Assembly: GCF_003205835.1 (NCBI RefSeq)
Contig: NZ_CP029773.1
Location: 404,501 to 468,500, forward strand
Direction of reading: 5' to 3'
DNA from: Stenotrophomonas maltophilia
GTDB lineage: Bacteria > Pseudomonadota > Gammaproteobacteria > Xanthomonadales > Xanthomonadaceae
Length of the DNA: 64,000 nucleotides
Shown here: in pieces, positions 31,241 through 40,336 of the stretch
Numbering within the stretch: position 1 is the first letter of the stretch
Layout: every line of letters starts with the position of its first letter
Notes under the pieces: generated by a model
The model's input: the letters and a program-made list of their open reading frames with translations, nothing else
Databases searched by the model: none
What the model was told of the DNA's origin: nothing
Position numbers and translations under genes: made by a program

Positions 31241-32557
31241 ATGGCAGGAAGTGATTGGGGGTTGCTCGGCCCGGACCGGGTACCCAGCAACCGGCGCACC
31301 CGCACCCTCGGGCTGGGCAGGGCGGTGCGCCGTTTCAACGAACTGGCGGTTCCGGGCCTGGGCGGACTCTGGTATGGGCGTCAGGCGCTGTATGCCGCTT
31401 TGGCAATGGCAGTGGCCAAGCGGCTCAGGACGTGGAATATCCGGCAGTCGCATATCGAGGTCGCCAATGCCATCGAGGCGGTGGCCTGTACCATCGGCTA
31501 CCATCACAACGGATGGCGCCCGGACTGGCGGATGCGTGGCCGCCAGAAGCTTTCCCGTGATACAACGGCGCCCTCGTTCAAGCAGGCATCCCGGTCCAGC
31601 TATTACGTATCGCAGCCGATGCGCATGTCCACCGCGCAGGCACTGCCTTCGCTCGGCCTGGCGTTGGCTCCCAGCGTTCGGTTCAACGCGTTTGAGTGCA
31701 GCGAAGAGGCGGATGTATTCCTCGGGTCCAGCATTGGCCACCTTTCGGTGGGCAAGAACAGCCTGGTCGACCACCTGTGCTACTGGGTCATGGGCAGCCC
31801 ACTCCGCTGGAAGAGTGCCGGCGTCGTTGCGGCGCTGAATCCCTTGGAAGGATTGGATGAGGATGCCCGGCACTGGTTGCGGCACGCGCTCCTGAAGGGA
31901 GCGACCCTCACGGAACAACAATGCCAGCGGCGGAAAGCCGCATGGGACTGGATGGCTTGCCTGCACGCCGAGCCGGGCAGCATCGCGTCGTTGGACGACG
32001 TGCAGGGACCGGCTCAGCTGGATGCCGCGCACTGGCACGACCTGCGCGCGGGTACGAAGCTTGTCGACGTCCGCAATGCCGCAGTGGCGGTGCTGGACAG
32101 TGTCGAAGTCGAACTTGACGCGCGGCAGCGCCGTTTCCTGCAGGTGGATGGGACACTGCCACTCGCTGTGCGTCAGGCATTGCAGGCATTGGCTGTGCAC
32201 GCGCAGAGCTTCCTGGCGCTCAACCACTTCGACGAGGACGCCAACCGATTCTGTAGTGAGTGCGTGGGTACAGAGGCCGACGTGTTGCGCGCGCTGTTGC
32301 GACGTGATGATCAGGTGCTGTGCCTGGTTGACGACTGCGCGCGCCCGGGACCGGCCTATAGCGGCCGTCCACCTGTGGTGGAGAAAGGTGAGCAGGGCGC
32401 GGATGAGGAAATTGCCGAGACGGGGCGCAATGGCCTGCCGCTTCCGGCGGGCATCTCCTATCGCGTGGAGAACCTGCACCTGCTGTATCTGGATCTTGCC
32501 GGCGAACTGGACGAGGCGATCACGACCCGCAACGCCGCCTCGGAGGCGACAGCATGA
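31241..32557 (+). CDS. Unknown protein preceding the PLD gene
   Basis: A 438-residue soluble protein. The N-terminus 'RTRTLGLGRAVRRFNELAVPGLGGLWYGRQ' is basic with a hydrophobic turn, the middle contains 'HIEVANAIEAVACTIGYHHN', and the C-terminal third is acidic. No nuclease, ATPase or helicase motif is visible. Starts: ATG 31226, 31238 and 31241 are in frame; 31241 lies best behind AGGA. The stop overlaps the PLD gene by four bases (ATGA), and that gene in turn overlaps the helicase gene, so the three form a coupled unit. From memory the trio resembles the Azaca defence system (unknown + PLD + helicase), which would make this the counterpart of ZacA; I cannot verify that. Confidence 0.75.
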   Translation: MAGSDWGLLGPDRVPSNRRTRTLGLGRAVRRFNELAVPGLGGLWYGRQALYAALAMAVAKRLRTWNIRQSHIEVANAIEAVACTIGYHHNGWRPDWRMRGRQKLSRDTTAPSFKQASRSSYYVSQPMRMSTAQALPSLGLALAPSVRFNAFECSEEADVFLGSSIGHLSVGKNSLVDHLCYWVMGSPLRWKSAGVVAALNPLEGLDEDARHWLRHALLKGATLTEQQCQRRKAAWDWMACLHAEPGSIASLDDVQGPAQLDAAHWHDLRAGTKLVDVRNAAVAVLDSVEVELDARQRRFLQVDGTLPLAVRQALQALAVHAQSFLALNHFDEDANRFCSECVGTEADVLRALLRRDDQVLCLVDDCARPGPAYSGRPPVVEKGEQGADEEIAETGRNGLPLPAGISYRVENLHLLYLDLAGELDEAITTRNAASEATA

Positions 32558-34593
32558 GTGGTAATGCTACACCTCGTCCTTCCTTGTTGAAGCATTTCGA
32601 GGCTCCTGCCGACCATACCGGCGAGTTCGGCTGGATCTGCGGGTTCTCTGCCGACGCCAGTTTCCTCAACGAGGCCGCGTATCGCTTCACCGGCCAGAAC
32701 AAGTCGCAGCGCGAGGCCATTGGAGAAGTGCGCCTGGCGCTCATGCTGGACCCACGCCAGCCCGCACTGCTGCCGACGGCCGTACCCGGGCTGGCACATC
32801 TGCCGCTGAGGAACGAGAGCCGGAGCCCCATTCCATTCCGTCTCCTGCACGCGAAGGTGGCCCTGCTGGGGTTCCGCCACCAGAGCGAACCTGAAAAGTG
32901 GTGCGTGCGGCTGGTGGCATCCACCGGCAACTGGACGCGCCAGACCGTGGAAGACAGCCTGGACCTTTCCTGCCAGGTCGAGGTGGACAGTGCGACGCTG
33001 GGTGATGCCTTGTCCCAGGAATGCGTGGACATCATCGCCGCCCGCGATTGGCTGAAATGGCTGGTCGGCCTGCACGATACCCGTCTGCTGGAAGCACCGG
33101 CACCAATGGGGGCTGGTGCAGCTGCAGCCAACCTTGCCGCCTGGCTTGCTGTCTGCTCCAGGTACCAGCCGGCCTTGCGCGAGCGTAGGGCCCGCTTCGT
33201 CCATAACCGCTCGCGCAGCCTGCTTGATGGTGTGCTCAATGCGGTTGAGAGGCACGACAAGCCAAAGGCTACACGGCTGGCGATGGGGTCGGGATTCTTC
33301 GAATCGCCAGGGCTGCCTGGTAAAAGCGGCGCGCCGCCCTGTGCCAGCGTGCCACTGCAGATCGTAAAGAAGCTCAAGGCACGAGGGCTGCTGGATAAAC
33401 GCGCAGCGCTGGAACTTCACGTAAACCCCGCAGCCTGCCAGGCCATCGCACATTCGATTGCCGAGCTCGCGCGGCATCCCGAACATGCCATCCACGTGCA
33501 TGCCGCAAAGGTGGCCGACGTCATCGGAGATGCCTACAGGGGGCGAGCGCTGCACGCCAAGTTCATGGTGGCGGCGCGGGCGGAGCGCAACGGCTCCAAC
33601 TGGGCCCATGTGTGGGTGTACCTGGGCTCAGGCAATCTGACGCCGGCCGGCATGATGCTGCCGATGTCGCCCGAGGGCGGCAACGCTGAAGCCGGGATGC
33701 TGCTGTTCGAGACGAAGGCCAGTTGGGGTGCAGGGGCGCGTGCGAAGCTGGCATTGGACCTGCAGGATGCGCTGCCCATCGCCGGTGACCTGCTTGTGCC
33801 AGGCGCACCAGAGGTTTCGGCCGGAGAGGCTTGGCAGCCACCGGCCAGCGAGTACTACGCTGCACCGGTGGCCTTCCTCCAATGGAGGGCGGCAGACGGG
33901 CTTCTGCTGCTGCCGCATCAGGATGGCGATCTGAATACGCCGTTCGAGGTCCTGGACGACGCATGTGTTCCCTGCCGGCGTGTGGGTGGAGGCTTTGCAT
34001 GGCCAGGTGGGGTGCCGCGCATGGTGCGTGTGCGCTGGGGCGGGAGTGGTGTCGTCCGTGAGGCGGTGATTCCCGTGGTGGATGCAGATGGGCGTGTCGC
34101 CGCTACCCCTCTGAGCGATCTGGATCTGGATCATGCGGAAAGCCAGCTGCTGGCCTTCCCGGGCATGCCTGATCCTGAAGGAGACGAAGAAGAGGAGGGT
34201 TTGGGAGATCCACTTCTGCGTGATCCGATGACGAACGGCAGGTCCGCCTGTCCTGTGTCCGATGCTGCGGTGGGCGATGAGACCGCCATCCGCCAGATGA
34301 TGGGGTTGCTGGAGCGCATTGCCGACCGCCAGGTACGAGTGCCAGTGACTGACTGGCCGCGTTGGTGCCAGCGGCTGCAGCAGACCCTGTGCCAGACCCG
34401 CCATAGTCCCGCAGTGGCGAAGTTCGTCGCTCTGGGGCTGGATCCGCTCTCGCCGTTGCATGCAGAACCTTTCCGCCCCGCCTTTGCTGAAGACATGCAC
34501 AGCGAACATGGGCAACGTTATGAGGCTGCCCTGCAGGTGATCTCGGACACATGGGGAACCACGGGGTTGGCGTCGCTGGAGGGCCTGGAATGA
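32554..34593 (+). CDS. Phospholipase D-family protein with two HKD motifs
   Basis: A 679-residue protein. Two PLD catalytic half-sites are visible: 'RLLHAKVALLGF' near residue 97 with 'ASTGNWT' near 122, and 'LHAKFMVAARAERNGS' near 332 with 'YLGSGNLTPAGM' near 357. Each has the H-x-K followed about 20-25 residues later by G/S-x-N that this superfamily uses. In defence systems (for instance DrmC of DISARM, or the PLD proteins of Azaca and Mokosh) such proteins are usually nucleases. The C-terminal 250 residues are unassigned. It overlaps its neighbours by four bases on both sides, so it surely works with the 438-residue protein and the helicase. Confidence 0.82.
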   Translation: MSGNATPRPSLLKHFEAPADHTGEFGWICGFSADASFLNEAAYRFTGQNKSQREAIGEVRLALMLDPRQPALLPTAVPGLAHLPLRNESRSPIPFRLLHAKVALLGFRHQSEPEKWCVRLVASTGNWTRQTVEDSLDLSCQVEVDSATLGDALSQECVDIIAARDWLKWLVGLHDTRLLEAPAPMGAGAAAANLAAWLAVCSRYQPALRERRARFVHNRSRSLLDGVLNAVERHDKPKATRLAMGSGFFESPGLPGKSGAPPCASVPLQIVKKLKARGLLDKRAALELHVNPAACQAIAHSIAELARHPEHAIHVHAAKVADVIGDAYRGRALHAKFMVAARAERNGSNWAHVWVYLGSGNLTPAGMMLPMSPEGGNAEAGMLLFETKASWGAGARAKLALDLQDALPIAGDLLVPGAPEVSAGEAWQPPASEYYAAPVAFLQWRAADGLLLLPHQDGDLNTPFEVLDDACVPCRRVGGGFAWPGGVPRMVRVRWGGSGVVREAVIPVVDADGRVAATPLSDLDLDHAESQLLAFPGMPDPEGDEEEEGLGDPLLRDPMTNGRSACPVSDAAVGDETAIRQMMGLLERIADRQVRVPVTDWPRWCQRLQQTLCQTRHSPAVAKFVALGLDPLSPLHAEPFRPAFAEDMHSEHGQRYEAALQVISDTWGTTGLASLEGLE

Positions 34594-37235
34594 AGCAGAT
34601 GATCAGCTGGGATGAGGTTGCCGCGCGGGCCGAAGTGCTGCTCGGCGATGGCAGGTCGGATGTGGGAAGGCGGTTGGCGCTCATTGAAGGTCAGCGGGAA
34701 TCCCTGCGTGCCCTGTGCACACGCCTTCGGAACAACGGCGCGATCCTTGCCGACGAGGTTGGTATGGGCAAGACACGCATCGCAGTAGCACTGGCCCATT
34801 GCGTGATTGCTGCGGGCGGACGGGTGGTCGTCGTTGCGCCGCCTGGCCTGGACGAGCAATGGCGACGCGAGTTCGCGCTGGTGGGCCCGCAACCGCCGGC
34901 CCTGCTGCGCAGCTACTGGCAGTTCCTGCAGGCCTGGGACGGGTCTGATACAGAGCGGCCCTGGCTGCAGGAGAAGCTGGTACTGGTATCGCACAGTTTC
35001 AATCGATGGGCACCGGGCAAGCTTGCTCGCTATCGCTGGAGTCTGCTGCCGGCCACGCTCGCGCGCTACCGCAAGGACGTACTTGGCAAGCGGTGGCCGA
35101 ACGGCTACGGGGAATTCGAGCAGGAGCTGGTGGATTGCGTGTCGCGCGCGGCAGGGGCGATCATCGGGAATCTGTCGACGGTCGGCTCTGCGTCGCCTTC
35201 GGAGACGCTGCTGCAGGACATCCACGAAGAGCTGCCAGCATGGAGCGAAGCTGCGAACGGCGAAAACCATGCCGCCCGAGGCGTGCTGCGTCGAGCCGTG
35301 GATCAGGTCACGGGGTTGGGGCTTGGAGCCTTCGACCTTGTGATCATCGATGAGGCGCACAAGAGCCGGAACGAGGAGAGCCTGCTTTCCACGCTGCTGG
35401 ACGATGTTCTGCTGCGCAGCGGTTCTGCGCGCTGCCTTGCGATGAGTGCAACGCCGGTTGAGCTGGATGCATCGCAGTGGGAGCAGAGCCTACGGCGTAT
35501 CGGTGTTGCCAAGCCGCCGGTGGACGTCATCAAGAAGTACGTGGCCAGTGTGGATGACCTGCGCCGTTCACCGCTGAATGCGGAGTACGAGCAAGCCTAC
35601 CTGGCAGCAGCGGCGGCTTACCGCGATGCACTGGATCCCTATCTGCTGCGCCGGGACAAGCGCGAGGACCCTACGGTTCAGAAGTTCTCAAAGCACGCAA
35701 CGCCGGCGGGGCAGGACTATCGTGAAGTCTGTCCAATCAAGGTAAGGATGGATCCGGCCACGATATCCGAGCCCTGGATGCGTGCGGTGTGTGCAGCTGA
35801 GGCGCTGTCGTTCACCTCAACGCGCGTGCTGGACAACCGCGCCAAGCGGCACCGTCTGACTGTGGGCAATGGCCACGGCATCAGTGGGTTGATCGACGCG
35901 GTAAAAGAGGAAACCTCGCTGCAGCCGGAGATCAGTTCTTCGGCGTTGGATGATGAGACGGCACTGGATGATGCGGCGGCCTCCAGCAAGCGCAAGGCAC
36001 GTACCGAGTGGTGGCACAGGGCCATGCAACGTGCCGTGCGCGAAGCCGCGCCGGGGAGTGGAGCGCCCTATACCCACCCCGCATTGCTTGCAGCGGTGGA
36101 CGCCATCGAGAGCGTTGCCGTGAATGAGAAGGTGCTCGTGTTCGGTCACTACCGTGCGCCGATGAACGCCCTTCAACACCTGCTCAACGCACGGGCGATG
36201 CTGCGTGCTCTGGACGAAGGAAAGGTGTGGCCGCAGAGTGGCCTCCATAGTCACGAGGACCGTGTGGCATTGCAGGTGGCGCATCGGCAGCTTTTCCACC
36301 GCGAGGCCGATCTGGAGGCGGTCGAACAGAAGCTGCAGTCTGGTTACCGTGAGCTCGAGAACAGCCGGCAGCGCTTCCGTACAGGCTTGCTGCGCAAACT
36401 GAAGGAAGGCTTCACTTCGCTGGATCCGCTGCTTGGGGCGCGCTTTACCGTGCCGTTGCAGATGCTCGAGGATGAGCACCCATCCGGCAGCGATGCCTCA
36501 TCCGCAGTCGGCGCACTGGCAGTGGTGGCGCGGGCTTTGGCCGATCACCTGGAGGGCGAAGCCGAAGACCCGACGCCAGTGCGGCTGGCCACTGCGTTCG
36601 TTGAGCTTATGCAGGCGGCTGCCAACCTGGATCCTTTGACCGATGATGCCGACGGCAGCATTGACGATGCATCCCGCGGCGAGAACACGTGGAGCGAAAC
36701 GCTTGAGCGGTTCAGGGAGGACTACTCGTATCGGCAAGGCGGGTTCGCGCGCCAACTGAACGGTGACACCGCACCGGGCACCCGCCGCTTGCTGCAGCTG
36801 GCGTTCAATCGCGCCAATGCGAATCCCAAGGTGTTGATTGCCCAGTCACAGGTGGGGCGTGAGGGGCTTAACCTGCATCTGGCGTGCCGCACCGTGGTGT
36901 TGCTGCACCTGGAATGGAACCCTGCCGTGGTGGAGCAGCAGATTGGACGGGTGGATCGGATGGGTAGCCTGTGGCAGCAGTTGCTGGAAAGAGCGATTGA
37001 ATGTCCCGGGGGTACCGAGCCGATGCCGCGCATCCAGGTGCGCCCGGTGGTGTTTGAAGGCACCTATGATGAGCGGCAGTGGAGAGTGCTCCAGTATCGC
37101 TGGCAGACGCTGCGATCACAGTTGCATGGCGAGATTCTGCCGGAGTGCGACCCTGAAGATGTACTCGGTGCACAGTTGCGCGAACGTGTTGCAGCGGCCG
37201 CCCCCTGCTTCTCGCCGACACAACTACGTAGGTAG
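34590..37235 (+). CDS. SNF2-type superfamily II helicase
   Basis: An 881-residue ATPase/translocase. Motif I 'ILADEVGMGKTR' is at 52-63, motif Ia 'VVVVAPPGLDEQWRREF' follows, motif II 'IIDEAHKSRNE' is near 252, motif III 'LAMSATPVE' near 285, motif V 'AQSQVGREGLNLHLA' near 750 and motif VI 'VEQQIGRVDRMGS' near 782. A long insertion (about 350-650) with helical, charged sequence separates the two RecA folds. It resembles DrmD and other defence helicases; I see no DUF3491 tail that would make it a plain ZorD. The ATG at 34590 overlaps the PLD stop. It is the last gene of the array and is followed by a terminator. Confidence 0.88.
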   Translation: MKQMISWDEVAARAEVLLGDGRSDVGRRLALIEGQRESLRALCTRLRNNGAILADEVGMGKTRIAVALAHCVIAAGGRVVVVAPPGLDEQWRREFALVGPQPPALLRSYWQFLQAWDGSDTERPWLQEKLVLVSHSFNRWAPGKLARYRWSLLPATLARYRKDVLGKRWPNGYGEFEQELVDCVSRAAGAIIGNLSTVGSASPSETLLQDIHEELPAWSEAANGENHAARGVLRRAVDQVTGLGLGAFDLVIIDEAHKSRNEESLLSTLLDDVLLRSGSARCLAMSATPVELDASQWEQSLRRIGVAKPPVDVIKKYVASVDDLRRSPLNAEYEQAYLAAAAAYRDALDPYLLRRDKREDPTVQKFSKHATPAGQDYREVCPIKVRMDPATISEPWMRAVCAAEALSFTSTRVLDNRAKRHRLTVGNGHGISGLIDAVKEETSLQPEISSSALDDETALDDAAASSKRKARTEWWHRAMQRAVREAAPGSGAPYTHPALLAAVDAIESVAVNEKVLVFGHYRAPMNALQHLLNARAMLRALDEGKVWPQSGLHSHEDRVALQVAHRQLFHREADLEAVEQKLQSGYRELENSRQRFRTGLLRKLKEGFTSLDPLLGARFTVPLQMLEDEHPSGSDASSAVGALAVVARALADHLEGEAEDPTPVRLATAFVELMQAAANLDPLTDDADGSIDDASRGENTWSETLERFREDYSYRQGGFARQLNGDTAPGTRRLLQLAFNRANANPKVLIAQSQVGREGLNLHLACRTVVLLHLEWNPAVVEQQIGRVDRMGSLWQQLLERAIECPGGTEPMPRIQVRPVVFEGTYDERQWRVLQYRWQTLRSQLHGEILPECDPEDVLGAQLRERVAAAAPCFSPTQLRR

Positions 37236-37241
37236 CCGGTG

Positions 37242-37274
37242 GAGGGGCGCCCCCTGATGGCGCGTCCCTCTTTT
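37242..37274 (+). terminator. Terminator of the defence-like array
   Basis: GAGGGGCGC and its imperfect partner GCGCGTCCCTC form a stem, followed by TTTT at 37271-37274. It starts seven bases after the helicase stop. Confidence 0.7.
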
Positions 37275-37396
37275 CCATTCTGCTACCATCCTCCCGCTAC
37301 CCCAGCCAGCCTTTCCGCGCGCGTACGCCGGAACGGCCGTCTTTGTACGGCCCAGCGAGCCAGGACACCCTCCCGTGCCCTTTCAAGGATGCTCGC

Positions 37397-38542
37397 ATGT
37401 TCCGTCATTCCGCTCTCCGCTCGGCCGCACTGGCCCTTGCCGTCTCGCTCAGCCTCGGCGCGCCCGCCGCCTTCGCCGGCAACGCGCCCACTGCCAGCGC
37501 CACCACCGCCGTGCAGCGCCAGGCCGTGGCCAAGGGCCTGTACGAGCTGGCCTACAGCCCGAAACAGAACGCCGTGTTCGTGGCCTCGTCCGGTGGCTTC
37601 GGCGATGACGCCGGCCCGGCCCAGGTGCTGCGCCTGAACCCGGCCACGCTGGCCGTGGAAACCCGCATCCCGCTGGAGCGCAAGGCGTTCGGCGTGGTGC
37701 TGGATGACGCCCACAACCGCCTGTACGTGGGCAACACCGTGGATCTGTCGGTGACTGTGGTCGACACCGCGCAGAACAAGGCCATCGGCACCATCCAGCT
37801 GATGGAGAAGAAGACCGGCAAGGACGGCAAGGCCGCCTACACCCATGACCTGCGCGAGCTGGTGGTCGACAGCGCCGGCAACCGCCTGTACGTGACCGGC
37901 CACAGCAGCCAGCCGGACGTGAGCAGCGTGCTGTTCGTGATCGATACCACCACGCTGAAGGTGATCAACACCATCGACGGCTTGGGCAATGCCAAGGCAC
38001 CGGGCCTGGCGCTGGATGCGGCCAACAAGCGCGTCTACGCCAGCAACCTGCTGGCCGACCTGGTGGTGGTGGGCACCGATTCGAACAAGGTGGTGGCGCA
38101 GCACAAGATCGCCGCCGAGCAGCCGATGAACATTGCGCTGGACCCGGCCGGCAAGCGCCTGTTCGTGACCGACCAGGGCTCGGAATTCCTGCGTGGTTAC
38201 CAGGCCAAGAGCAGCGGCCTGGTCAGCAAGCATCCGGGCCAGCGCGTGCTGGTGCTCGATCGCAGCACCGGCAAGGAACTGGCCAGCATCCCGACCGACG
38301 CTGGCCCGCTGGGCATCCTGCTGGATGCACCGCGCAAGCGCCTGTACGTGACCAACCGCGAAGCGGGCACGGTGACGGCCTACAACAGTGACAGCTACCA
38401 GAAGGTGGCCACCTACACGGTGCCGACCCATCCGAACAGCCTGGCGCTGGATGCGAAGAACAACGTGTTGTTCGTGAGCATCAAGAACGGCGAGAAGGAC
38501 GACAAGGGTGCTGACGAGAGCGTAGCGCGGATTCAGTTGTAA
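37397..38542 (+). CDS. YncE family periplasmic beta-propeller protein
   Basis: A 381-residue protein with a signal peptide ending near 'APAAFAGNAP'. The mature part repeats a seven-bladed beta-propeller pattern with 'LDDAHNRLYVGNTVD', 'DSAGNRLYVTGHSS', 'LDAANKRVYASNLLAD', 'LDPAGKRLFVTDQG', 'LDAPRKRLYVTNREAG' and 'LDAKNNVLFVSIKNG'. This is the 40-residue YVTN/YncE-type blade. E. coli YncE is a periplasmic DNA-binding propeller of unclear role, repressed by iron through MarR; the role here is unknown. AAGGA precedes ATG 37397. Codon use is host-like, so the chromosomal background resumes here after the defence array. Confidence 0.88.
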   Translation: MFRHSALRSAALALAVSLSLGAPAAFAGNAPTASATTAVQRQAVAKGLYELAYSPKQNAVFVASSGGFGDDAGPAQVLRLNPATLAVETRIPLERKAFGVVLDDAHNRLYVGNTVDLSVTVVDTAQNKAIGTIQLMEKKTGKDGKAAYTHDLRELVVDSAGNRLYVTGHSSQPDVSSVLFVIDTTTLKVINTIDGLGNAKAPGLALDAANKRVYASNLLADLVVVGTDSNKVVAQHKIAAEQPMNIALDPAGKRLFVTDQGSEFLRGYQAKSSGLVSKHPGQRVLVLDRSTGKELASIPTDAGPLGILLDAPRKRLYVTNREAGTVTAYNSDSYQKVATYTVPTHPNSLALDAKNNVLFVSIKNGEKDDKGADESVARIQL

Positions 38543-38836
38543 GGCATTCCGCAGTACTAAGGATCAGCGAAGGCCGGGTATCCCCTGCCTTCCCTGGTAT
38601 TCGGCAAAAGCATGCCGATTGCGATATCGAAAGGGCCTATCCCGTCCCTAATTCCAATAGGCTTCGTCAGCTAGATGAGACAGGGGAAGCAGGGATGGCG
38701 GACTGGTGGGAAAACCAGAAACAGACCTTAACTGAAGGGCGCGAAAGCATCGCATGTTGCTACGTTCGCGCTGTGAGGCGAAACGCGAGCTGAAATGGCC
38801 GAGGGTACCTCGCAGTTGCCCTACATCCATGGTCTT
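38543..38836. other. Intergenic region, nothing clear
   Basis: About 290 bp between the YncE stop and the stop of the convergent PIN-like gene. GC content drops here. I see no gene, terminator with T tract, tRNA or obvious attachment site, although a transfer boundary is likely. Confidence 0.4.
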
Positions 38837-40006
38837 CTACGGCTTGAACATCGAGTCAATGAGGACGCACGGGGAGTCGAGAGTGGTGGCCGCTGGTTCC
38901 CACCGACGCAGGGAACTATCGGGACGCGACAGCTGCCCCGCAATGCCCCGCTCAGCCATTGCCAACAACGCAATGGCACGTTTCCTTTGGCGTTGAGGCG
39001 AGACTCTAAGGGAGAATCGAAAATGTACGTTGAGCTTCTCCATGTCGAGGTTTGTTTCTCGCCAGTACTCTCCTTGATCGCTGAAATCTTCTGTCGCTAC
39101 ACCCAAGCCAACCAAGCCAGTTCCAAAATCGGTGTGATGAACGGCAGAAGTCAGTGCCGCGAGCTTCGCGTCACCGGTCAATACCCACGAATCCTGAGGA
39201 ATGCCGTCGACGCCGGTGTAATCACTTAGATTTGCGGCGTTCAACAACTGCAGGTCAAATGCGCCGTTGGTAGCCACTCGATCCAGAAGGTCGCTTCGTG
39301 ATGGTAGCTTCTCGGTGAGCTTCTTCCGGCCCGTGAAGTTCAAGATGATGGGCTTCCATATTCCATGAAGGCGACTGTCCACGGGGGGCTCGGGGGCAAA
39401 TATGAACCGCGCAATGGTGATCTCGCGGATTGAAGTCACATCGATGAGGCGCCTGTAAAGGCGCAAGAATCGACGGAACTTCGTAACTGGTGAAGCGTGA
39501 ATATCGCGGGCCACGATAAGCGCTAAGAGCAGACCCGCATAGGGCATGGAGATGAAGTGTTGAACATCGTCGGGAAGTTGCAGGAATCCACGCCCGATCA
39601 GTCCCAACGCAGTGGGGTCTCCAGGAATACTGTTCTCGGTGTCAATCCAGTGTAGGCCGAACATTCGACTGAACTCGTCCAGGGCCTGAACTGCAGGACC
39701 GGCTTCAGCGCGACGCATCTCGTTCAGGCCGAAGAAGGGGCTCAGGTTGTAGCGGAGCTGCCTCTCGCAACATTCTCTGAGGAATGCCGCCAAAGGCTTC
39801 AGCTCCCTTATGGATACTTCCCGCTTGGTCATATCCGCAACTTGCGTCGCGTTGATCATATGGATCACGACATTTGTGTCGGGCAGGAGCGTGGTTTCGA
39901 TTCCGCGATTCTGATTGTCTCTCAGCCGACGGAAGTCCAGCTCAGGAAGAGTTCCGGGCATTCGCGAAGCCTTGATGGCAGCTATCCGTCCAAACTTTGT
40001 CGTCAT
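38837..40006 (-). CDS. Hypothetical PIN-like domain protein
   Basis: A 389-residue protein of lower GC than its neighbours. Near residue 40 it has 'TLLPDTNVVIHMIN', the D-TN start of a PIN nuclease fold, and near residue 275 'WVLTGDAKLAALTSAV', which looks like the distal Asp of such a fold. The interval is unusually long, so if this is a PIN domain it carries a large helical insertion ('FRRFLRLYRRLIDVTSIREI' included). A C-terminal 'RQRKRAIALLAMAERGI' segment is basic. Family assignment is tentative. It sits alone, convergent with the YncE gene, and may be another transferred defence or toxin-type gene. Confidence 0.65.
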   Translation of the reverse strand: MTTKFGRIAAIKASRMPGTLPELDFRRLRDNQNRGIETTLLPDTNVVIHMINATQVADMTKREVSIRELKPLAAFLRECCERQLRYNLSPFFGLNEMRRAEAGPAVQALDEFSRMFGLHWIDTENSIPGDPTALGLIGRGFLQLPDDVQHFISMPYAGLLLALIVARDIHASPVTKFRRFLRLYRRLIDVTSIREITIARFIFAPEPPVDSRLHGIWKPIILNFTGRKKLTEKLPSRSDLLDRVATNGAFDLQLLNAANLSDYTGVDGIPQDSWVLTGDAKLAALTSAVHHTDFGTGLVGLGVATEDFSDQGEYWRETNLDMEKLNVHFRFSLRVSPQRQRKRAIALLAMAERGIAGQLSRPDSSLRRWEPAATTLDSPCVLIDSMFKP

Positions 40007-40336
40007 GCAATCAATCCACGATGAAAGGTGCGACTCATTGTTGACGAACTTCCCCTGTCACTGTCCAGTGGCAGGCTGCGGGAGATGTAGCCGAGTGTGG
40101 GTTTGGCTCTGCCGAAGACTACACGTTCTGTAGTGGGCTTCCGCTTGCGAGGTCGGCGGCGCGCCCCTGTTTGTCGTAATCGGCACTGCGACTCGAGGCA
40201 GTCCACGAATTTGCAAAGCCTGATGTGCGTAACTGCGTGAGTTCTCTTAGGAATTCACGCAAAAATTTCCTCCTACGACCCCATAGCCCTAACCCCTCAC
40301 TAGCCTCCCTCGCAAGCATCCAGCGAGGGAAAGCAC
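40007..40336. other. Intergenic region between PIN-like and PAAR genes
   Basis: 330 bp, divergent promoters expected. It contains a degenerate GTAG repeat (GTAGCCGAGTGTGGGTTTGG, near 40087-40113) and an AT-richer stretch (AATTTCCTCCTACGACCC) near 40264. No gene supported. Confidence 0.45.

Noticed and set aside
30668..32479. 603-codon minus-strand frame opposite the WYL and 438-aa genes
   Set aside because: Composition rich in Arg, His and Gln, no motifs, no ribosome-binding site; a codon-bias shadow.
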